A DNA stretch of 60,075 nucleotides from Paenibacillus anaericanus (GCF_003994475.1 NZ_RZNY01000015.1:96231-156305), one strand, 5' to 3'. Shown: positions 8,540 to 17,386, counted from the first letter of the stretch. Notes: generated by a model not told the origin, from the sequence alone. A program made the numbers and translations.

Positions 8540-9082
8540 TTAATTAAATTCATCCTTTAAAAGACCATAATGCACAAGGTCCTCATATTCCCCCCATTTT
8601 TTAACATGCTGTCTTAACACTCCTTCATGCTTCATGCCTAGTTTTTTCATAACTGCACCCGATGCAGAATTCTTCCCTAGATGACGTGCAAATACACGGT
8701 TTAATTTCATTTCTCCAAACGCATATCTTACTATTCCTTTAGCTGCTTCAGTACAATATCCATTATTCTTATACTTTCTCCCAATCCAATAGGCAAGTTC
8801 CCCATGATCAAACTTCTTATTACAGCCCATGCTTATTGCACCGATTACATATTTTTCTTCTTTATGTACAATAGCTAATTCAAGCAATCTATCTTCATTA
8901 AAATTATCACTATGTGTTTCTATCCATTTCTCTGCCATTCCATCCTCATAAGGATGTGGGATATATAATGTAGTTTCTGCAATATATTTATCACTTGCTA
9001 ATTCTTGAACTTCTTTGGCATCCTCTAAACTGAAAGGTCGTAATATTAATCTTTCTAATTGAATTGTCGGTATCGTTTTCAT
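8540..9082 (-). CDS. GNAT acetyltransferase, RimJ/RimL-like
   Basis: This 180-residue protein starts TERLxLRP-like (LERLILRPFSLEDA) and has GELAYWIGRKYKNNGYCTEAAKGIV followed by LNRVFARHLGKNSASGAVMKKLGMKHEG. These are the ordered motifs of Acetyltransf_3 proteins related to ribosomal-protein N-acetyltransferases. The likely acceptor is a protein N-terminus or small amine, unknown here. It stands alone between the MerR-type promoter and a DUF6886-like gene. Confidence 0.9.
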   Translation of the reverse strand: MKTIPTIQLERLILRPFSLEDAKEVQELASDKYIAETTLYIPHPYEDGMAEKWIETHSDNFNEDRLLELAIVHKEEKYVIGAISMGCNKKFDHGELAYWIGRKYKNNGYCTEAAKGIVRYAFGEMKLNRVFARHLGKNSASGAVMKKLGMKHEGVLRQHVKKWGEYEDLVHYGLLKDEFN

Positions 9083-9161
9083 ACATAATCTCCCCTCGAA
9101 AATATTCTTAGTAAGCGTCAGTGATACATTGTATTTCTATTAATTATTTATTTCAGGAATT

Positions 9162-9674
9162 TCACATACCATTCTCAAATCTATGTATTCCAAAATCTGA
9201 AACTGTTGAATGTCTTAACGCTTCTCTCAATGGACTTAGATTCGTTGTAAATCTTACATCAATCCCCAAATCAACTTGTCTTTTAAGTAAATTATTTATC
9301 GGTTTTATTTCTGTTGGCGTGATTTCATGTTCACTTATGTAATATCCAGCTGTCTTATCGAATAATTTAAAGCTTTCTGCTGGCATTGAATAACGATACG
9401 TCGTTGTATTCATTATTGTTTCATACCAGTGGTTTTCAACAGTAATAACTGTATCTGCATTAGTTATCCCAAAAAATTTGAGATTATCTTCAGCACTTAT
9501 TCCTTCATTTCTTCTATATACAATCCTTGGGCAATTCCTTGGAAAATAAAAAGTATGTTCATGTTCTTGATCAATAGCCCAAACTACTGGGGGCATGTCT
9601 TGTCTGTTATGTTTAACCCTTGGTTTAAACAACTTAATATTAGATTCCTCACTAAAGTGATATAACAGCTTCAT
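9162..9674 (-). CDS. DUF6886-like protein
   Basis: This 170-residue protein begins LLYHFSEESNIKLFKPR and contains PPVVWAIDQEHEHTFYFPRNCPRIVY and YRYSMPAESFKLFDKTAGYYIS, a pattern I associate with the DUF6886 family. A biochemical role is not known to me. GAGGTG seven bases before the ATG at 9674 sets the start; the longer upstream frame lacks an RBS. A repeat copy lies directly upstream. Confidence 0.7.
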   Translation of the reverse strand: MKLLYHFSEESNIKLFKPRVKHNRQDMPPVVWAIDQEHEHTFYFPRNCPRIVYRRNEGISAEDNLKFFGITNADTVITVENHWYETIMNTTTYRYSMPAESFKLFDKTAGYYISEHEITPTEIKPINNLLKRQVDLGIDVRFTTNLSPLREALRHSTVSDFGIHRFENGM

Positions 9675-9710
9675 TGAAACACCTCGCGAAAATTTATATG
9701 ATGTCAAGAA

Positions 9711-9790
9711 TTACGTATAGCGTTTGTGAATTCACGAAACGACCCAACCTTAATTATCTTAGGATGGGCCATTTGTTGTCTTTCGGTACC
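9711..9790. repeat. interspersed repeat, left arm plus hairpin
   Basis: GTTTGTGAATTCACGAAA (left arm) is followed by CGACCCAACC, a TTAATTATCTTA loop, GGATGGGCC and ATTTGTTGTC. The tail is missing. It sits between the DUF6886-like gene and a GNAT gene. Confidence 0.8.
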
Positions 9791-9805
9791 TTCTTCTATT
9801 CGAAT

Positions 9806-10354
9806 TTATTTCAATTCAAAAAACAATTCTGTTTTAACTCCTATTTTTTCAAATCCACATTTCTTATACATCTCTTTAGCGGTGTCAGAACTATCTGTAA
9901 TTAGATATACATCTTTCACATCGTTCTCTTCTGCGATTTTTAGTAAATATTTGATAATAGTGCTACCAAAACCTTTCCTTTGATATTCTTCTAATATATC
10001 AAAATCTTCGATCTTGGCTATGTTATGCAAGACCATTAATTCGCAATTTCCGATAGGTAAGTCATTATGATAACAAACATATAAATCGAGCGGAAGATTA
10101 TCCGTTTGGTATACTTTAGACTTACGATGTATTCGTCTTTGCGCAAAATCCCTACCCATTGTCGCTTCATTTGCTAGTACATCGACATTTCTGCCATCAA
10201 GCATAATATCATCGCTAATCGCTTTTTTTATTATGCAGTCAGTATTTCCAACAATGTTTCTATGACGATCGGTTTTTATATGCATGTAATCATAAACGGT
10301 GATTTCAGGTTTGATATGCAATTCCCTAAGTTTGTCTTCAGTTAATTTATCCAT
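9806..10354 (-). CDS. GNAT family N-acetyltransferase
   Basis: This protein of about 182 residues has a C-terminal GNAT domain: LYVCYHNDLPIGNCEL, then KIEDFDILEEYQRKGFGSTIIKYLL (acetyl-CoA loop QRKGFG), VYLITDSSDTAKEMYKKCGFEKIG. The N-terminal 80 residues are less typical. The frame is open to 10420, but the ATG at 10354 overlaps the stop codon of the upstream DinB gene, so translational coupling from there is the simplest reading. The start is uncertain. Confidence 0.82.
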   Translation of the reverse strand: MDKLTEDKLRELHIKPEITVYDYMHIKTDRHRNIVGNTDCIIKKAISDDIMLDGRNVDVLANEATMGRDFAQRRIHRKSKVYQTDNLPLDLYVCYHNDLPIGNCELMVLHNIAKIEDFDILEEYQRKGFGSTIIKYLLKIAEENDVKDVYLITDSSDTAKEMYKKCGFEKIGVKTELFFELK

Positions 10355-10847
10355 TTTTAATTTCATTAATTTGTTTAATATGTCTTTGTTCATGCAAGTA
10401 CAGTGATCTAACCCATTCAATTAATAACATCTCTTTAAAAACTGGATGTATAAATTGCCTTCTACTCAGCAAGGATGGATCTTCTATTGTGTTTAATAGG
10501 TCATTTAACTTCTCTCTTGAATCATTTAATTTATCAATGATTTCTTGAGATTTTAAAATTTCATCAGTTGGTTTAACAATGTCTGGAGCTTCTAACTTTT
10601 TACTTCTATCAAGTAGAAATTCTAATGCTTTGTTCTTTATAAACGAATCTTCTTTGCTCTTTAATCCTCTCTTTATTGCTACGACATATAATTCTTCTGT
10701 CTTACTTATGTGTTGACATACCTGACTAACACTCCAGCTGTATGGGTCTTTCCGTTTATTAAATTGATCTTCGCGTAATCCATTAAGAATTCCTAGTAAT
10801 TCGTCTCTTGTTTCTTTTAATTTTTGATTGATTTCTTGAAGTTCCAT
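10347..10847 (-). CDS. DinB family protein
   Basis: This 166-residue protein shows YSWSVSQVCQHISKTEELY in the first third and LYLHEQRHIKQI near the end, giving the conserved His positions of the DinB_2 metal-binding four-helix bundle. AAGGGGAG lies six bases before the ATG. It overlaps the following GNAT gene by eight bases, so this is a two-gene unit rather than a single-gene unit. Activity is unknown; relatives include bacillithiol-linked transferases. Confidence 0.82.
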   Translation of the reverse strand: MELQEINQKLKETRDELLGILNGLREDQFNKRKDPYSWSVSQVCQHISKTEELYVVAIKRGLKSKEDSFIKNKALEFLLDRSKKLEAPDIVKPTDEILKSQEIIDKLNDSREKLNDLLNTIEDPSLLSRRQFIHPVFKEMLLIEWVRSLYLHEQRHIKQINEIKNG

Positions 10848-11106
10848 CGAAAACTCCCCTTCTATAGTTTAGTTTTCAGTACGTCATGACTCTATATTCT
10901 ATTCCATCTTAGAAATGAAATACCTTCCAAATAAGAACTATAACTCACTATAAGCCTAGCCTTAGCGAGTATGCCAAGAGATAGAGCCAAGGGCGTAAAT
11001 TGTTTAGTAGACATTTGAGAATTCAAAAAAAACATATGATTATTTTTTTATACCATGTTAGCATTCGAAATGTAAGAATATTCTAATACAGAAGGGAAAT
11101 GAAAAT

Positions 11107-11562
11107 ATGAATATTAACATCGAAACTCTACCTAATTATCGCATCGCATATGTACGACAAGTTGGTCCATATGGTCCTGTGAACAATCAAGCAATGGAAA
11201 ATTTGAAAAAATGGGCAAAGGAGAAAAACCTGCTTACTGAATCGACAATCCTACTCGGAATTCCACAAGATAACCCGGAAACAACACTTCCAGAAAACTG
11301 TCGATATGATGCTTGCATTGTCATTTCAAACGATTTTCAAATCGATGATTCAATTTACGAAAGCGAACTTTCTGGTGGAAAATATGTTATTTGTGAACTC
11401 AAGCATACAGCAGAAGAAATTCAAAAAGCATGGACTGAGATTTTTCCTTATTTGAAAAATAACGGGTACCAAATTGATAACAAGGCCATTTTTGAAAGAT
11501 ACATTGGTGACATGATTTTTAACGATTATTGTGAAATATGTATACCCATACAACCGGTATAG
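11107..11562 (+). CDS. GyrI-like small-molecule-binding protein
   Basis: This 151-residue protein starts INIETLPNYRIAYVRQVGPYG and contains CRYDACIVIS and GGKYVICELKHTAEEIQKAWTEIFPYL, the GyrI-like/AraC effector-binding fold with no DNA-binding domain. Stand-alone members bind or hydrolyse hydrophobic compounds or act as gyrase-inhibitor relatives. AGAAGGGAAA precedes the ATG. It is one of the few plus-strand genes in the array, with an AT-rich 250-base leader and its own terminator. Confidence 0.85.
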   Translation: MNINIETLPNYRIAYVRQVGPYGPVNNQAMENLKKWAKEKNLLTESTILLGIPQDNPETTLPENCRYDACIVISNDFQIDDSIYESELSGGKYVICELKHTAEEIQKAWTEIFPYLKNNGYQIDNKAIFERYIGDMIFNDYCEICIPIQPV

Positions 11563-11584
11563 TTTAATTAACGCTCAATATAAA

Positions 11585-11620
11585 AAGCAACAAAACAGGA
11601 TAAAACCTGTTTTGTTGCTT
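11585..11620. terminator. hairpin terminator after the GyrI-like gene
   Basis: AAGCAACAAAACAGG and CCTGTTTTGTTGCTT form a perfect 15-bp stem around ATAAAA, 22 bases after the stop codon. It can serve both this gene and the convergent GNAT gene. Confidence 0.88.
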
Positions 11621-11676
11621 ATAAAATTATTTTTGTAAAACTCGAGATCCTTCTCAAAAAATGGTTTTCTGATCTT

Positions 11677-12150
11677 CTATAAATCCAGTCTAAAGAATAG
11701 CATTTTTTTGTCTTTCAATATGTAATTAATAACAAGGTCTTTTTCCAGCTCTTCATTTATTTCATTTTCCAATTTAAATCCAAGTCTCGAATAGAAACGT
11801 TTGTTAATTTCATTATCTTTTCCTGTCATTAAGGTAACTTTAGAATAATTATTATTTCTTAAATAATGAATTAATTCATTCATAAGTCCTATACCAATAT
11901 GTTGCCCTCTATGTTCCTCTTTAACAAATAAATAGTGAATGTATACGTGACTTTGCTCAGTCTGGTCAACCACTCCTAATACAAATCCAACTAATTCTTC
12001 ATTAATGTAAGCAAGTCTACAGGTGTTTCTGAAAAATCTATAAAACATAATATATATTGAATCTCTTTCAATGGGCAACGGAAAACAATCTAAATCCTTC
12101 AATTGTAATAATCCTTTTGAATCGAATGGTGTGATTTTAACTTCGCTCAT
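11677..12150 (-). CDS. GNAT family N-acetyltransferase
   Basis: This 157-residue protein has YINEELVGFVLGVVDQ, HYLFVKEEHRGQHIGIGLMNELIHYL (acetyl-CoA loop RGQHIG), VTLMTGKDNEINKRFYSRLGF in standard GNAT order. The segment LDCFPLPIERDSIYI resembles GNATs fused to or near tRNA-related functions only loosely. Substrate unknown. It is immediately downstream of a DJ-1/PfpI gene with 21 bases between them. Confidence 0.88.
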   Translation of the reverse strand: MSEVKITPFDSKGLLQLKDLDCFPLPIERDSIYIMFYRFFRNTCRLAYINEELVGFVLGVVDQTEQSHVYIHYLFVKEEHRGQHIGIGLMNELIHYLRNNNYSKVTLMTGKDNEINKRFYSRLGFKLENEINEELEKDLVINYILKDKKMLFFRLDL

Positions 12151-12171
12151 AGTTCACCTCTTTGTTCTTAA

Positions 12172-12744
12172 TTATCTGTCCATTATATCTTTAAATAATT
12201 GCTCTTTATCTCGATGCTCGCCTTGATAAATGTCTAGATAATCGAAAATTTCAAAGGAAAAATCAACAAAAGCACGTCCCTTGGCAGTAATCACATGTTC
12301 GTCTCTAACTACTCGCTGATCTATGAAATTCTCACGTGGAAACGGATCTTCAACATCTAATTCTTTTATTCTTTCTATAGAGCAAGATGTGGTGAAATTC
12401 CTCCTATTTAATATACCTGATCTTGCCAGATATTGTGGTCCATGACATATTGCAGCTAGCATCTTCTCTTCTTGATCAAGTTTAATAATAAGTTCAGTTA
12501 ATTCTTTCTGCTGGTTTCGAATCGGTCCGCCAGGGATAATAAGTCCCTCAATATCTTCAAGTTCCATTGCTTCATTAACAGTCAAATTGGGTTTATAATA
12601 CAGACCAGATTCGCTAATTACAGATTCATAATTATATCCCATTGAGAATATTTCCTTTTTCCCAATATTCTTAATTTTATGAAATGCTAAGGTAATCTCA
12701 AAATCAGCAAAATCCTCTGATATAAAACAAATTATCTTCCCCAT
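12172..12744 (-). CDS. DJ-1/PfpI family protein
   Basis: This 190-residue protein has the class I glutamine-amidotransferase-like core: IICFISEDFADFEI, GLIIPGG and MLAAICHGPQYLA with the nucleophile-elbow Cys (about residue 101) followed by His. Family members include stress proteins, deglycase-type enzymes and proteases. Its neighbour downstream is a GNAT gene. The function is otherwise open. Confidence 0.88.
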   Translation of the reverse strand: MGKIICFISEDFADFEITLAFHKIKNIGKKEIFSMGYNYESVISESGLYYKPNLTVNEAMELEDIEGLIIPGGPIRNQQKELTELIIKLDQEEKMLAAICHGPQYLARSGILNRRNFTTSCSIERIKELDVEDPFPRENFIDQRVVRDEHVITAKGRAFVDFSFEIFDYLDIYQGEHRDKEQLFKDIMDR

Positions 12745-12763
12745 TCAACCACCCCCAAAATCT

Positions 12764-13171
12764 CTAGAATTTCACTGCATCTGGTACTTGAAAAATAATA
12801 TATTTACCTGTCCACATCTCTGATTCGACAATTATCTCGTCTTTGTTATTATTGCTAGTGAATATAATACCTGCCCCCAGTTGTTCTTTAAATACTATTC
12901 CTAATGTGTTAAATCGTTTTATTATTTCATTTCGTCCATCCTTTTGATTGCCTTGATAAATATACCAATTGTATCCTTTACTGTTAGTCAGATATATTAT
13001 TGAATTGTTATTGGTGATTTTTTCATATACCTGTTTTTTCGTCATACCTTCAAAAGGCAATTCGGGTAAATAAGACTTCATATAAAAAGTAATTAAACCA
13101 AAACACAGGAATACGATTGTTACTATTCCTAAAGCGATTGTAGTTATCATCTTTTTTGAAATGATATTCAT
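12764..13171 (-). CDS. single-pass membrane protein of unknown function
   Basis: This 135-residue protein has a positively charged start and one hydrophobic segment (about residues 8-31). The soluble part begins LPFEGMTKKQVYEKI, a helix-turn resembling the start of BLA-/SmpA-like repeat domains, then strand-rich sequence. I do not recognise the family. It lies between DJ-1/PfpI and a uracil-glycosylase-like gene, each separated by about 20 bases, so the three could share a transcript. Confidence 0.6.
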   Translation of the reverse strand: MNIISKKMITTIALGIVTIVFLCFGLITFYMKSYLPELPFEGMTKKQVYEKITNNNSIIYLTNSKGYNWYIYQGNQKDGRNEIIKRFNTLGIVFKEQLGAGIIFTSNNNKDEIIVESEMWTGKYIIFQVPDAVKF

Positions 13172-13189
13172 TTATTCACCTAAGTTCGA

Positions 13190-13801
13190 TTATTTAATAA
13201 TTCCTGCATATTCAAAAGCATTCTTAATGTCTTCAGCTATCATGTATCTCTTACTCTTCTCGATATTAAAACTATCTCCAGTCTGTGTGTATGACGGATA
13301 AAATCTAATATTGTTATATATATACTCTTGGTTTCTGATTTTATATGTGGATCCACTTGGTATAACTTTGACACCATGCTTTCTCTTATATATGTAATTC
13401 ATTGATTTAATCGCGAAATCCCCCATACACATTATAGATTTAGCATTAATAAATGGCTCAATCTCTCTTTCTAACACCAGACTACAATTCTTGATTGTAG
13501 TAGCGGAAACTAAATAATCTTTCTTACTGCATTTAATTGCTGTTGTTAGATATATTCCCATATCTTTAAGGTCGTCGAGAGAATTTATGTTATACCCAGA
13601 ATCCGCTAGAGCTTGCTGAGTCGTCCTGAAAAAAGAGGCTTCTTCATTAGTATAAAAATAGTCGTCCAAATTCTTAGGCAATGCTTCAGATACCATGATT
13701 ACTTTAACCTGCTCATTTGAAATACTTACCGTTGGCAGATAAGCTTCTTGCTGCACATCATTGCAATTTTTTTCACATATCATACATTCACTAATGGACA
13801 T
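13190..13801 (-). CDS. uracil-DNA glycosylase superfamily-like protein
   Basis: This 203-residue protein follows the order of family 4/5-type uracil-DNA glycosylases: an N-terminal CMICEKNC, VKVIMVSEALP, GIYLTTAIKCSKKDY, CSLVLEREIEPFINAKSIMCMGDFA and a late FYPSYTQTG in place of the usual HPS/HPA. The loose match at the last motif means base excision is not assured. It may be a repurposed member. AT-rich codons match its neighbours. Confidence 0.65.
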   Translation of the reverse strand: MSISECMICEKNCNDVQQEAYLPTVSISNEQVKVIMVSEALPKNLDDYFYTNEEASFFRTTQQALADSGYNINSLDDLKDMGIYLTTAIKCSKKDYLVSATTIKNCSLVLEREIEPFINAKSIMCMGDFAIKSMNYIYKRKHGVKVIPSGSTYKIRNQEYIYNNIRFYPSYTQTGDSFNIEKSKRYMIAEDIKNAFEYAGIIK

Positions 13802-13850
13802 TGTAATACCTCCCTATTTTGTTTTCTTCATTTAACGCTAAAACTTACAC

Positions 13851-14051
13851 TCATTTAAAGTCAGGACTTTTAAGTATCCTCATGTCTGTTATGTTTATTC
13901 TATAGACTTTTTCAGAAGCATCTCCAATATTCATAATTTCGAGATAATCTGCTTCATAACAAGAAAATCCATTAACTACCCTCACTCTTTCACCAGTAGA
14001 TAGCGTAAATATTTCCCCGATTTTTGATTTTAATATTTCATCCATATCCAA
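13851..14051 (-). CDS. small protein of unknown function
   Basis: This 64-66 residue protein begins MDEILKSKIGEIFTLSTGERVRVV and is strand-rich with a single Cys. TTG at 14051 lies ten bases after GGAG, while ATG at 14045 is further away, so the TTG start is possible. No family is recognised. It lies 37 bases downstream of a P-loop kinase gene. Confidence 0.5.
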   Translation of the reverse strand: MDMDEILKSKIGEIFTLSTGERVRVVNGFSCYEADYLEIMNIGDASEKVYRINITDMRILKSPDFK

Positions 14052-14088
14052 CGGTAATTCACTCCATTCGCCTTACACTATTGTTCCC

Positions 14089-14631
14089 TTATGTTTGTTC
14101 CTTATCTTCTATCACAATTTCCCCTTCTCCTGAAGGTACTTCAAAACCATGTAGGAATGAATTTAATATTTCATCTGTAATTGTAAATGCAGCATTTGCA
14201 TCAAATCGCTGGCTCCGTACTCGAAGTCGTTCACGTAAATCACTCGGATGGACTTTCAAATAAATAAGTTTCCACTCTCCACCAACATCTTCAATAAGCT
14301 TCTTATATTCATTCCTTCTCTTCTGTTGCCAAAAACTAAAATCAATGACTACGTTGCGCTTTTCCTCCACTAAAATCACTAATTGATTACGTAACTTTAA
14401 TTCTGCGTTTACTTTAAGCTGCTCATACATTTCAATTGGATAATCAATCCCATATCGACCATTAGTAGCCCATATCTCTTCATCAATGGAGAGACGTACA
14501 AAGCCCACCTTTTCTAAACGCTGAGCAAATGTTGTTTTGCCTGACCCTGCCACACCACACATCATTACTATCAATGGGGCTGTAACGTCTGTTCGACAGA
14601 TTAAATCATTTATATTAAAACTTTCCCTCAT
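14089..14631 (-). CDS. P-loop ATPase/kinase (AAA_33-like)
   Basis: This 180-residue protein has a Walker A loop GVAGSGKTT at about residues 26-34, RLSIDEEIWATNG after it, VVIDFSFWQQKRRNEY as the Walker B/acceptor segment and a lid-like RERLRVRSQRF with several arginines. This matches small zeta-toxin/chloramphenicol-phosphotransferase-like kinases that phosphorylate small molecules. Substrate unknown. A GNAT gene ends 17 bases upstream on the same strand. Confidence 0.82.
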   Translation of the reverse strand: MRESFNINDLICRTDVTAPLIVMMCGVAGSGKTTFAQRLEKVGFVRLSIDEEIWATNGRYGIDYPIEMYEQLKVNAELKLRNQLVILVEEKRNVVIDFSFWQQKRRNEYKKLIEDVGGEWKLIYLKVHPSDLRERLRVRSQRFDANAAFTITDEILNSFLHGFEVPSGEGEIVIEDKEQT

Positions 14632-14647
14632 CCATATTCCTCCTTCA

Positions 14648-15043
14648 TTACTTCTTTCTTTTAATCACAAATGCTTTATCCGAATTTTCAAACCCTAATC
14701 GTGGATAATACTCAACTGCTCCTGGAGCAGAAAGCAGTACCATAGAACATTCATCACCAACTATAGATTGTATACGTTTTACTAATTCAGTTCCGATTCC
14801 ATGCTTTTGGTATCTTTTATCTACTGCAAGATCAGATAAATAACAGCAATATGAAAAATCAGTTATTGCTCTTGCTACGCCAATCATCTTTCCATCAAAC
14901 CAAGCGGTAATCATAACATCTGAGTTATCTATCATTTTTTGTATTCTCTCATAGTCATCAAATGGTCTTTTGATTCCCGAGTTCTTAAAGACTTCAGCAA
15001 CATCTCTTGCACGTTGTTCTTTTTCTTCTGAATAAATTATCAT
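14648..15043 (-). CDS. GNAT family N-acetyltransferase
   Basis: This compact 131-residue GNAT has TAWFDGKMIGVARAI, CYLSDLAVDKRYQKHGIGTELVKRI (acetyl-CoA loop QKHGIG) and LLSAPGAVEYYPRLGFEN. The motif order and length fit small single-domain acetyltransferases. The acceptor is unknown. A repeat copy lies directly upstream. Confidence 0.9.
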   Translation of the reverse strand: MIIYSEEKEQRARDVAEVFKNSGIKRPFDDYERIQKMIDNSDVMITAWFDGKMIGVARAITDFSYCCYLSDLAVDKRYQKHGIGTELVKRIQSIVGDECSMVLLSAPGAVEYYPRLGFENSDKAFVIKRKK

Positions 15044-15060
15044 TTATATTGCTCCTTCAG

Positions 15061-15150
15061 TTTATTCATGAAAATGACCCAGCCTTAGATAGCTCTTATC
15101 GTAGGCTGGGTCATTTGTTGTTGAGCTTATTCCATTATAATACAAAACCC
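15061..15150. repeat. interspersed repeat, hairpin plus partial tail
   Basis: AATGACCCAGCC, loop TTAGATAGCTCTTATC, GGCTGGGTCATT and TTGTTG are followed by CTTATTCCATTATAATACA. The left arm is weak (TTTATTCATGAAAA), and the GGGGCGATAGCCC part of the tail is replaced by the XRE remnant. Confidence 0.85.
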
Positions 15151-15167
15151 AGCTACTCCATAATTCA

Positions 15168-15329
15168 TTATTCTTGCGTGTCTTCGTCACTTTGGTATTC
15201 TAAAACATCTCCAGGCTGACATTCTAAAGCCTTACAAATCGCCTCTAAAGTGGATAATCGAATCGCCTTTGCCTTGCCATTCTTCAAAATAGAAAGATTC
15301 GCCATCGTTATTCCAACTCTCTCATTGTT
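15168..15329 (-). pseudogene. truncated XRE-family regulator
   Basis: The frame reads NNERVGITMANLSILKNGKA and ends CQPGDVLEYQSDEDTQE. This is the C-terminal two-thirds of the short Cro/CI-like regulators that usually have about 70 residues. The first DNA-binding helix is missing: an in-frame TAA at 15330-15332 stops the frame just upstream, and the preceding sequence does not match the family. An ATG at 15305 could give a 45-residue remnant, which would lack a complete helix-turn-helix. Confidence 0.75.
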
Positions 15330-15375
15330 TTAGACAAAAATAAAGAACGTTCCTCATTTCTAAGAAATGCTCCAA

Positions 15376-16083
15376 TTAGTCCTTAAATAGTTCTTTCAAC
15401 ATTCCATTTCGGTTTTCCAGAAAGCTTTTAGTTATTTGATAATGATCTGTATCTTCATAAGCAATTTCTGCTATTCCTCCATTATCAAAACTCAATATCT
15501 GTCCTCCCGGATAACCTAAGATAATGGGAGAATGAGTAGCGATAATAAATTGAGATGTATCAGCAAGATCACGAATAATGCGCAATAAAGATAGTTGCCT
15601 AGCTGGAGATAATGCAGCTTCAGGCTCATCGAGTAAATACAGCCCTTTTCGATTAAATCTGTTCACAAACAGATTTAGAAATGACTCCCCGTGAGATTGT
15701 TCATGCAATGAACGTCCACCATAATGCTCATGGGCACCAATGCTATCAATATGAGACGCGAATTGGTAAAATGATTCGGATCTCATAAAGAAACCATTAG
15801 AGATTTTGGGTAACCAAGATAGTCGCAAATATTCTCCTAATGAAGAGCCAGCAGCATTAATCTCATAAAAATTATTCCTTCCGCCCCCGGCAGTATTAAA
15901 CCCACATTGATGAGCAATACCTTCAAGTATTGTAGATTTACCCGATCCATTTTCACCAACAAAAAAAGTAACGTTGTTCCTGAATTCCAATTTGTTCAAT
16001 GAATTTATCGTTGGAATATTAAAAGGATACTGATCAAGATTTTCATTTTTTTCAATTAGTAATTCTACACTTCTAAGGTACAT
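15376..16083 (-). CDS. AAA/ABC-type ATPase
   Basis: This 235-residue protein has Walker A GENGSGKST (about 43-51), an SHGES segment resembling the ABC signature, Walker B with LYLLDEPEAAL, and the H-loop ATHSPIIL. It resembles the stand-alone AAA_21/AAA_23 ATPases with no membrane or nuclease domain. Start 16083 follows TAGGAGC; the longer frame to 16119 has no RBS and overlaps the SnoaL gene. Such proteins are often linked to defence or DNA repair, but nothing here shows a partner. Confidence 0.85.
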   Translation of the reverse strand: MYLRSVELLIEKNENLDQYPFNIPTINSLNKLEFRNNVTFFVGENGSGKSTILEGIAHQCGFNTAGGGRNNFYEINAAGSSLGEYLRLSWLPKISNGFFMRSESFYQFASHIDSIGAHEHYGGRSLHEQSHGESFLNLFVNRFNRKGLYLLDEPEAALSPARQLSLLRIIRDLADTSQFIIATHSPIILGYPGGQILSFDNGGIAEIAYEDTDHYQITKSFLENRNGMLKELFKD

Positions 16084-16093
16084 ATCTGTGCTC

Positions 16094-16492
16094 CTATTCG
16101 TCGTAACTATAGTCTTCAATTACTGATATTTTTCCCTCTTTGATTTTAAATATTGATTTTCCTTTTAACCGAATCTTATCTCCAGCTTTTAGATTATTAG
16201 GAAGGTCCATTGCCAATATTCCTTCATAATCAATTTCAACTTCAACTCTATCATCGTAGAACTCGCAATCAATAATCGTTTGACAACGACTTGAGAATAT
16301 CTCTGCTGATTTCACTGCCAAATCTCTAAACTCTTGAATGCCCTTTGTCTCTGTATTAATATCGCCGTTTGATATATTTCTAAACTCAATATCTTTATTT
16401 AATAAATTTACGATACCCTCAACATCAAATGAATTATAGGCACTAATATATTCTTGAATAATATTATTGATTTCTTCTTCGAACACAACCAT
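16094..16492 (-). CDS. SnoaL/NTF2-like protein
   Basis: This protein of about 132 residues begins with a helix INNIIQEYISAYNSFDVEGIVNLL, then DIEFRN and a strand-rich half ending KIKEGKISVIEDYSYDE. This is the cone-shaped NTF2/SnoaL fold seen in polyketide cyclases and many orphan proteins. GAGAGGAG is one base before ATG 16492 and seven before GTG 16486, so the true start may be the GTG. It lies ten bases upstream of the ATPase gene and probably shares its transcript. Confidence 0.72.
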   Translation of the reverse strand: MVVFEEEINNIIQEYISAYNSFDVEGIVNLLNKDIEFRNISNGDINTETKGIQEFRDLAVKSAEIFSSRCQTIIDCEFYDDRVEVEIDYEGILAMDLPNNLKAGDKIRLKGKSIFKIKEGKISVIEDYSYDE

Positions 16493-16542
16493 TCTCCTCT
16501 CAGGCATCATAAGAATCTAATACGAAGATATAGACTACTAGG

Positions 16543-17325
16543 CTATTTTTTCGACTTAAGAAGTCTTTTCAACCTATTCGAAAAACCTTCCTGTTCTTTT
16601 ATTACTTGAGTTTCCCAGCCATCATAATCTCCATGAAATTGTTGTGCCACACTTACTAAATAATCGGTTACTTCATTGATGGCATGAAGTTGAACAAAGT
16701 CATTTCTAGAAATTCTTAATGAGTACTTATCATCTTGAATAACCTGATCTTCGATTTGAAATCTGTCTTTTTGAACTTTCTCTTTGAAATAATTACATGA
16801 CTCTTCTGAACTGAAATAGATCCAATGATTCACTGATCGCGATTTTTCTAAATTGTCTCCAAGCTCAATAAGTTTATCTACCAACTCTCTGTTACCCATT
16901 CGATGCCATTCGGATTTATTTGGATATAGAAACTCATGATAGAAGGCTCTTGGCTTCTGTTCTTCAATGCAGTTAATGCTGTACTTATAATTTTCAAGAA
17001 ACTTTTCGGCAATATTCTCTAATTTGCTTCCATCTACATGATCCGTATAGTAAAAGAAATCTCTCTTACCATCTGTGGTGATCCTTCCAACAAACATATA
17101 ATTACTATCTAACGAATCATGGATTGAATCCTCTATATCATACAAAATTGATGCTTCCATATTCGAAGTAAGTCCATTTTCATTTGGTTCATTTAATGTG
17201 ACACTGAGCCGATACAGATGGATCAACATCTCATCTGATCTATTTACCCAAGGCTCCAAATCCAACAAGATTGAAGCTGGCTTATCGTCGATGGATGTAA
17301 AGTAAGTATTCCAATTGTCTGACAT
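16543..17325 (-). CDS. DUF695 and RraB-like two-domain protein
   Basis: This 260-residue protein has an N-terminal DUF695 region (NWNTYFTSIDDKPASILLDLE, YDIEDSIHDSL, RDFFYYTDHVDG) and a C-terminal region with DNLEKSRSVNHWIYFSSEESCNYF and SLRISRND, typical of the RraB (RNase E inhibitor) fold. The pairing is common in Gram-positive bacteria that lack RNase E, so inhibition of RNase E is not implied. Function is unknown. Confidence 0.75.
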   Translation of the reverse strand: MSDNWNTYFTSIDDKPASILLDLEPWVNRSDEMLIHLYRLSVTLNEPNENGLTSNMEASILYDIEDSIHDSLDSNYMFVGRITTDGKRDFFYYTDHVDGSKLENIAEKFLENYKYSINCIEEQKPRAFYHEFLYPNKSEWHRMGNRELVDKLIELGDNLEKSRSVNHWIYFSSEESCNYFKEKVQKDRFQIEDQVIQDDKYSLRISRNDFVQLHAINEVTDYLVSVAQQFHGDYDGWETQVIKEQEGFSNRLKRLLKSKK

Positions 17326-17386
17326 TTCTGCACCGCCTTAATATATATATTGACGTCTTCATGACGTCTGTTTATCTCTCACTCAC

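Noticed and set aside
10960..10995. CCTAGCCTTAGCGAGTATGCC as another repeat copy
   Set aside because: Only a few bases resemble the hairpin stem, and neither arm nor tail is present.
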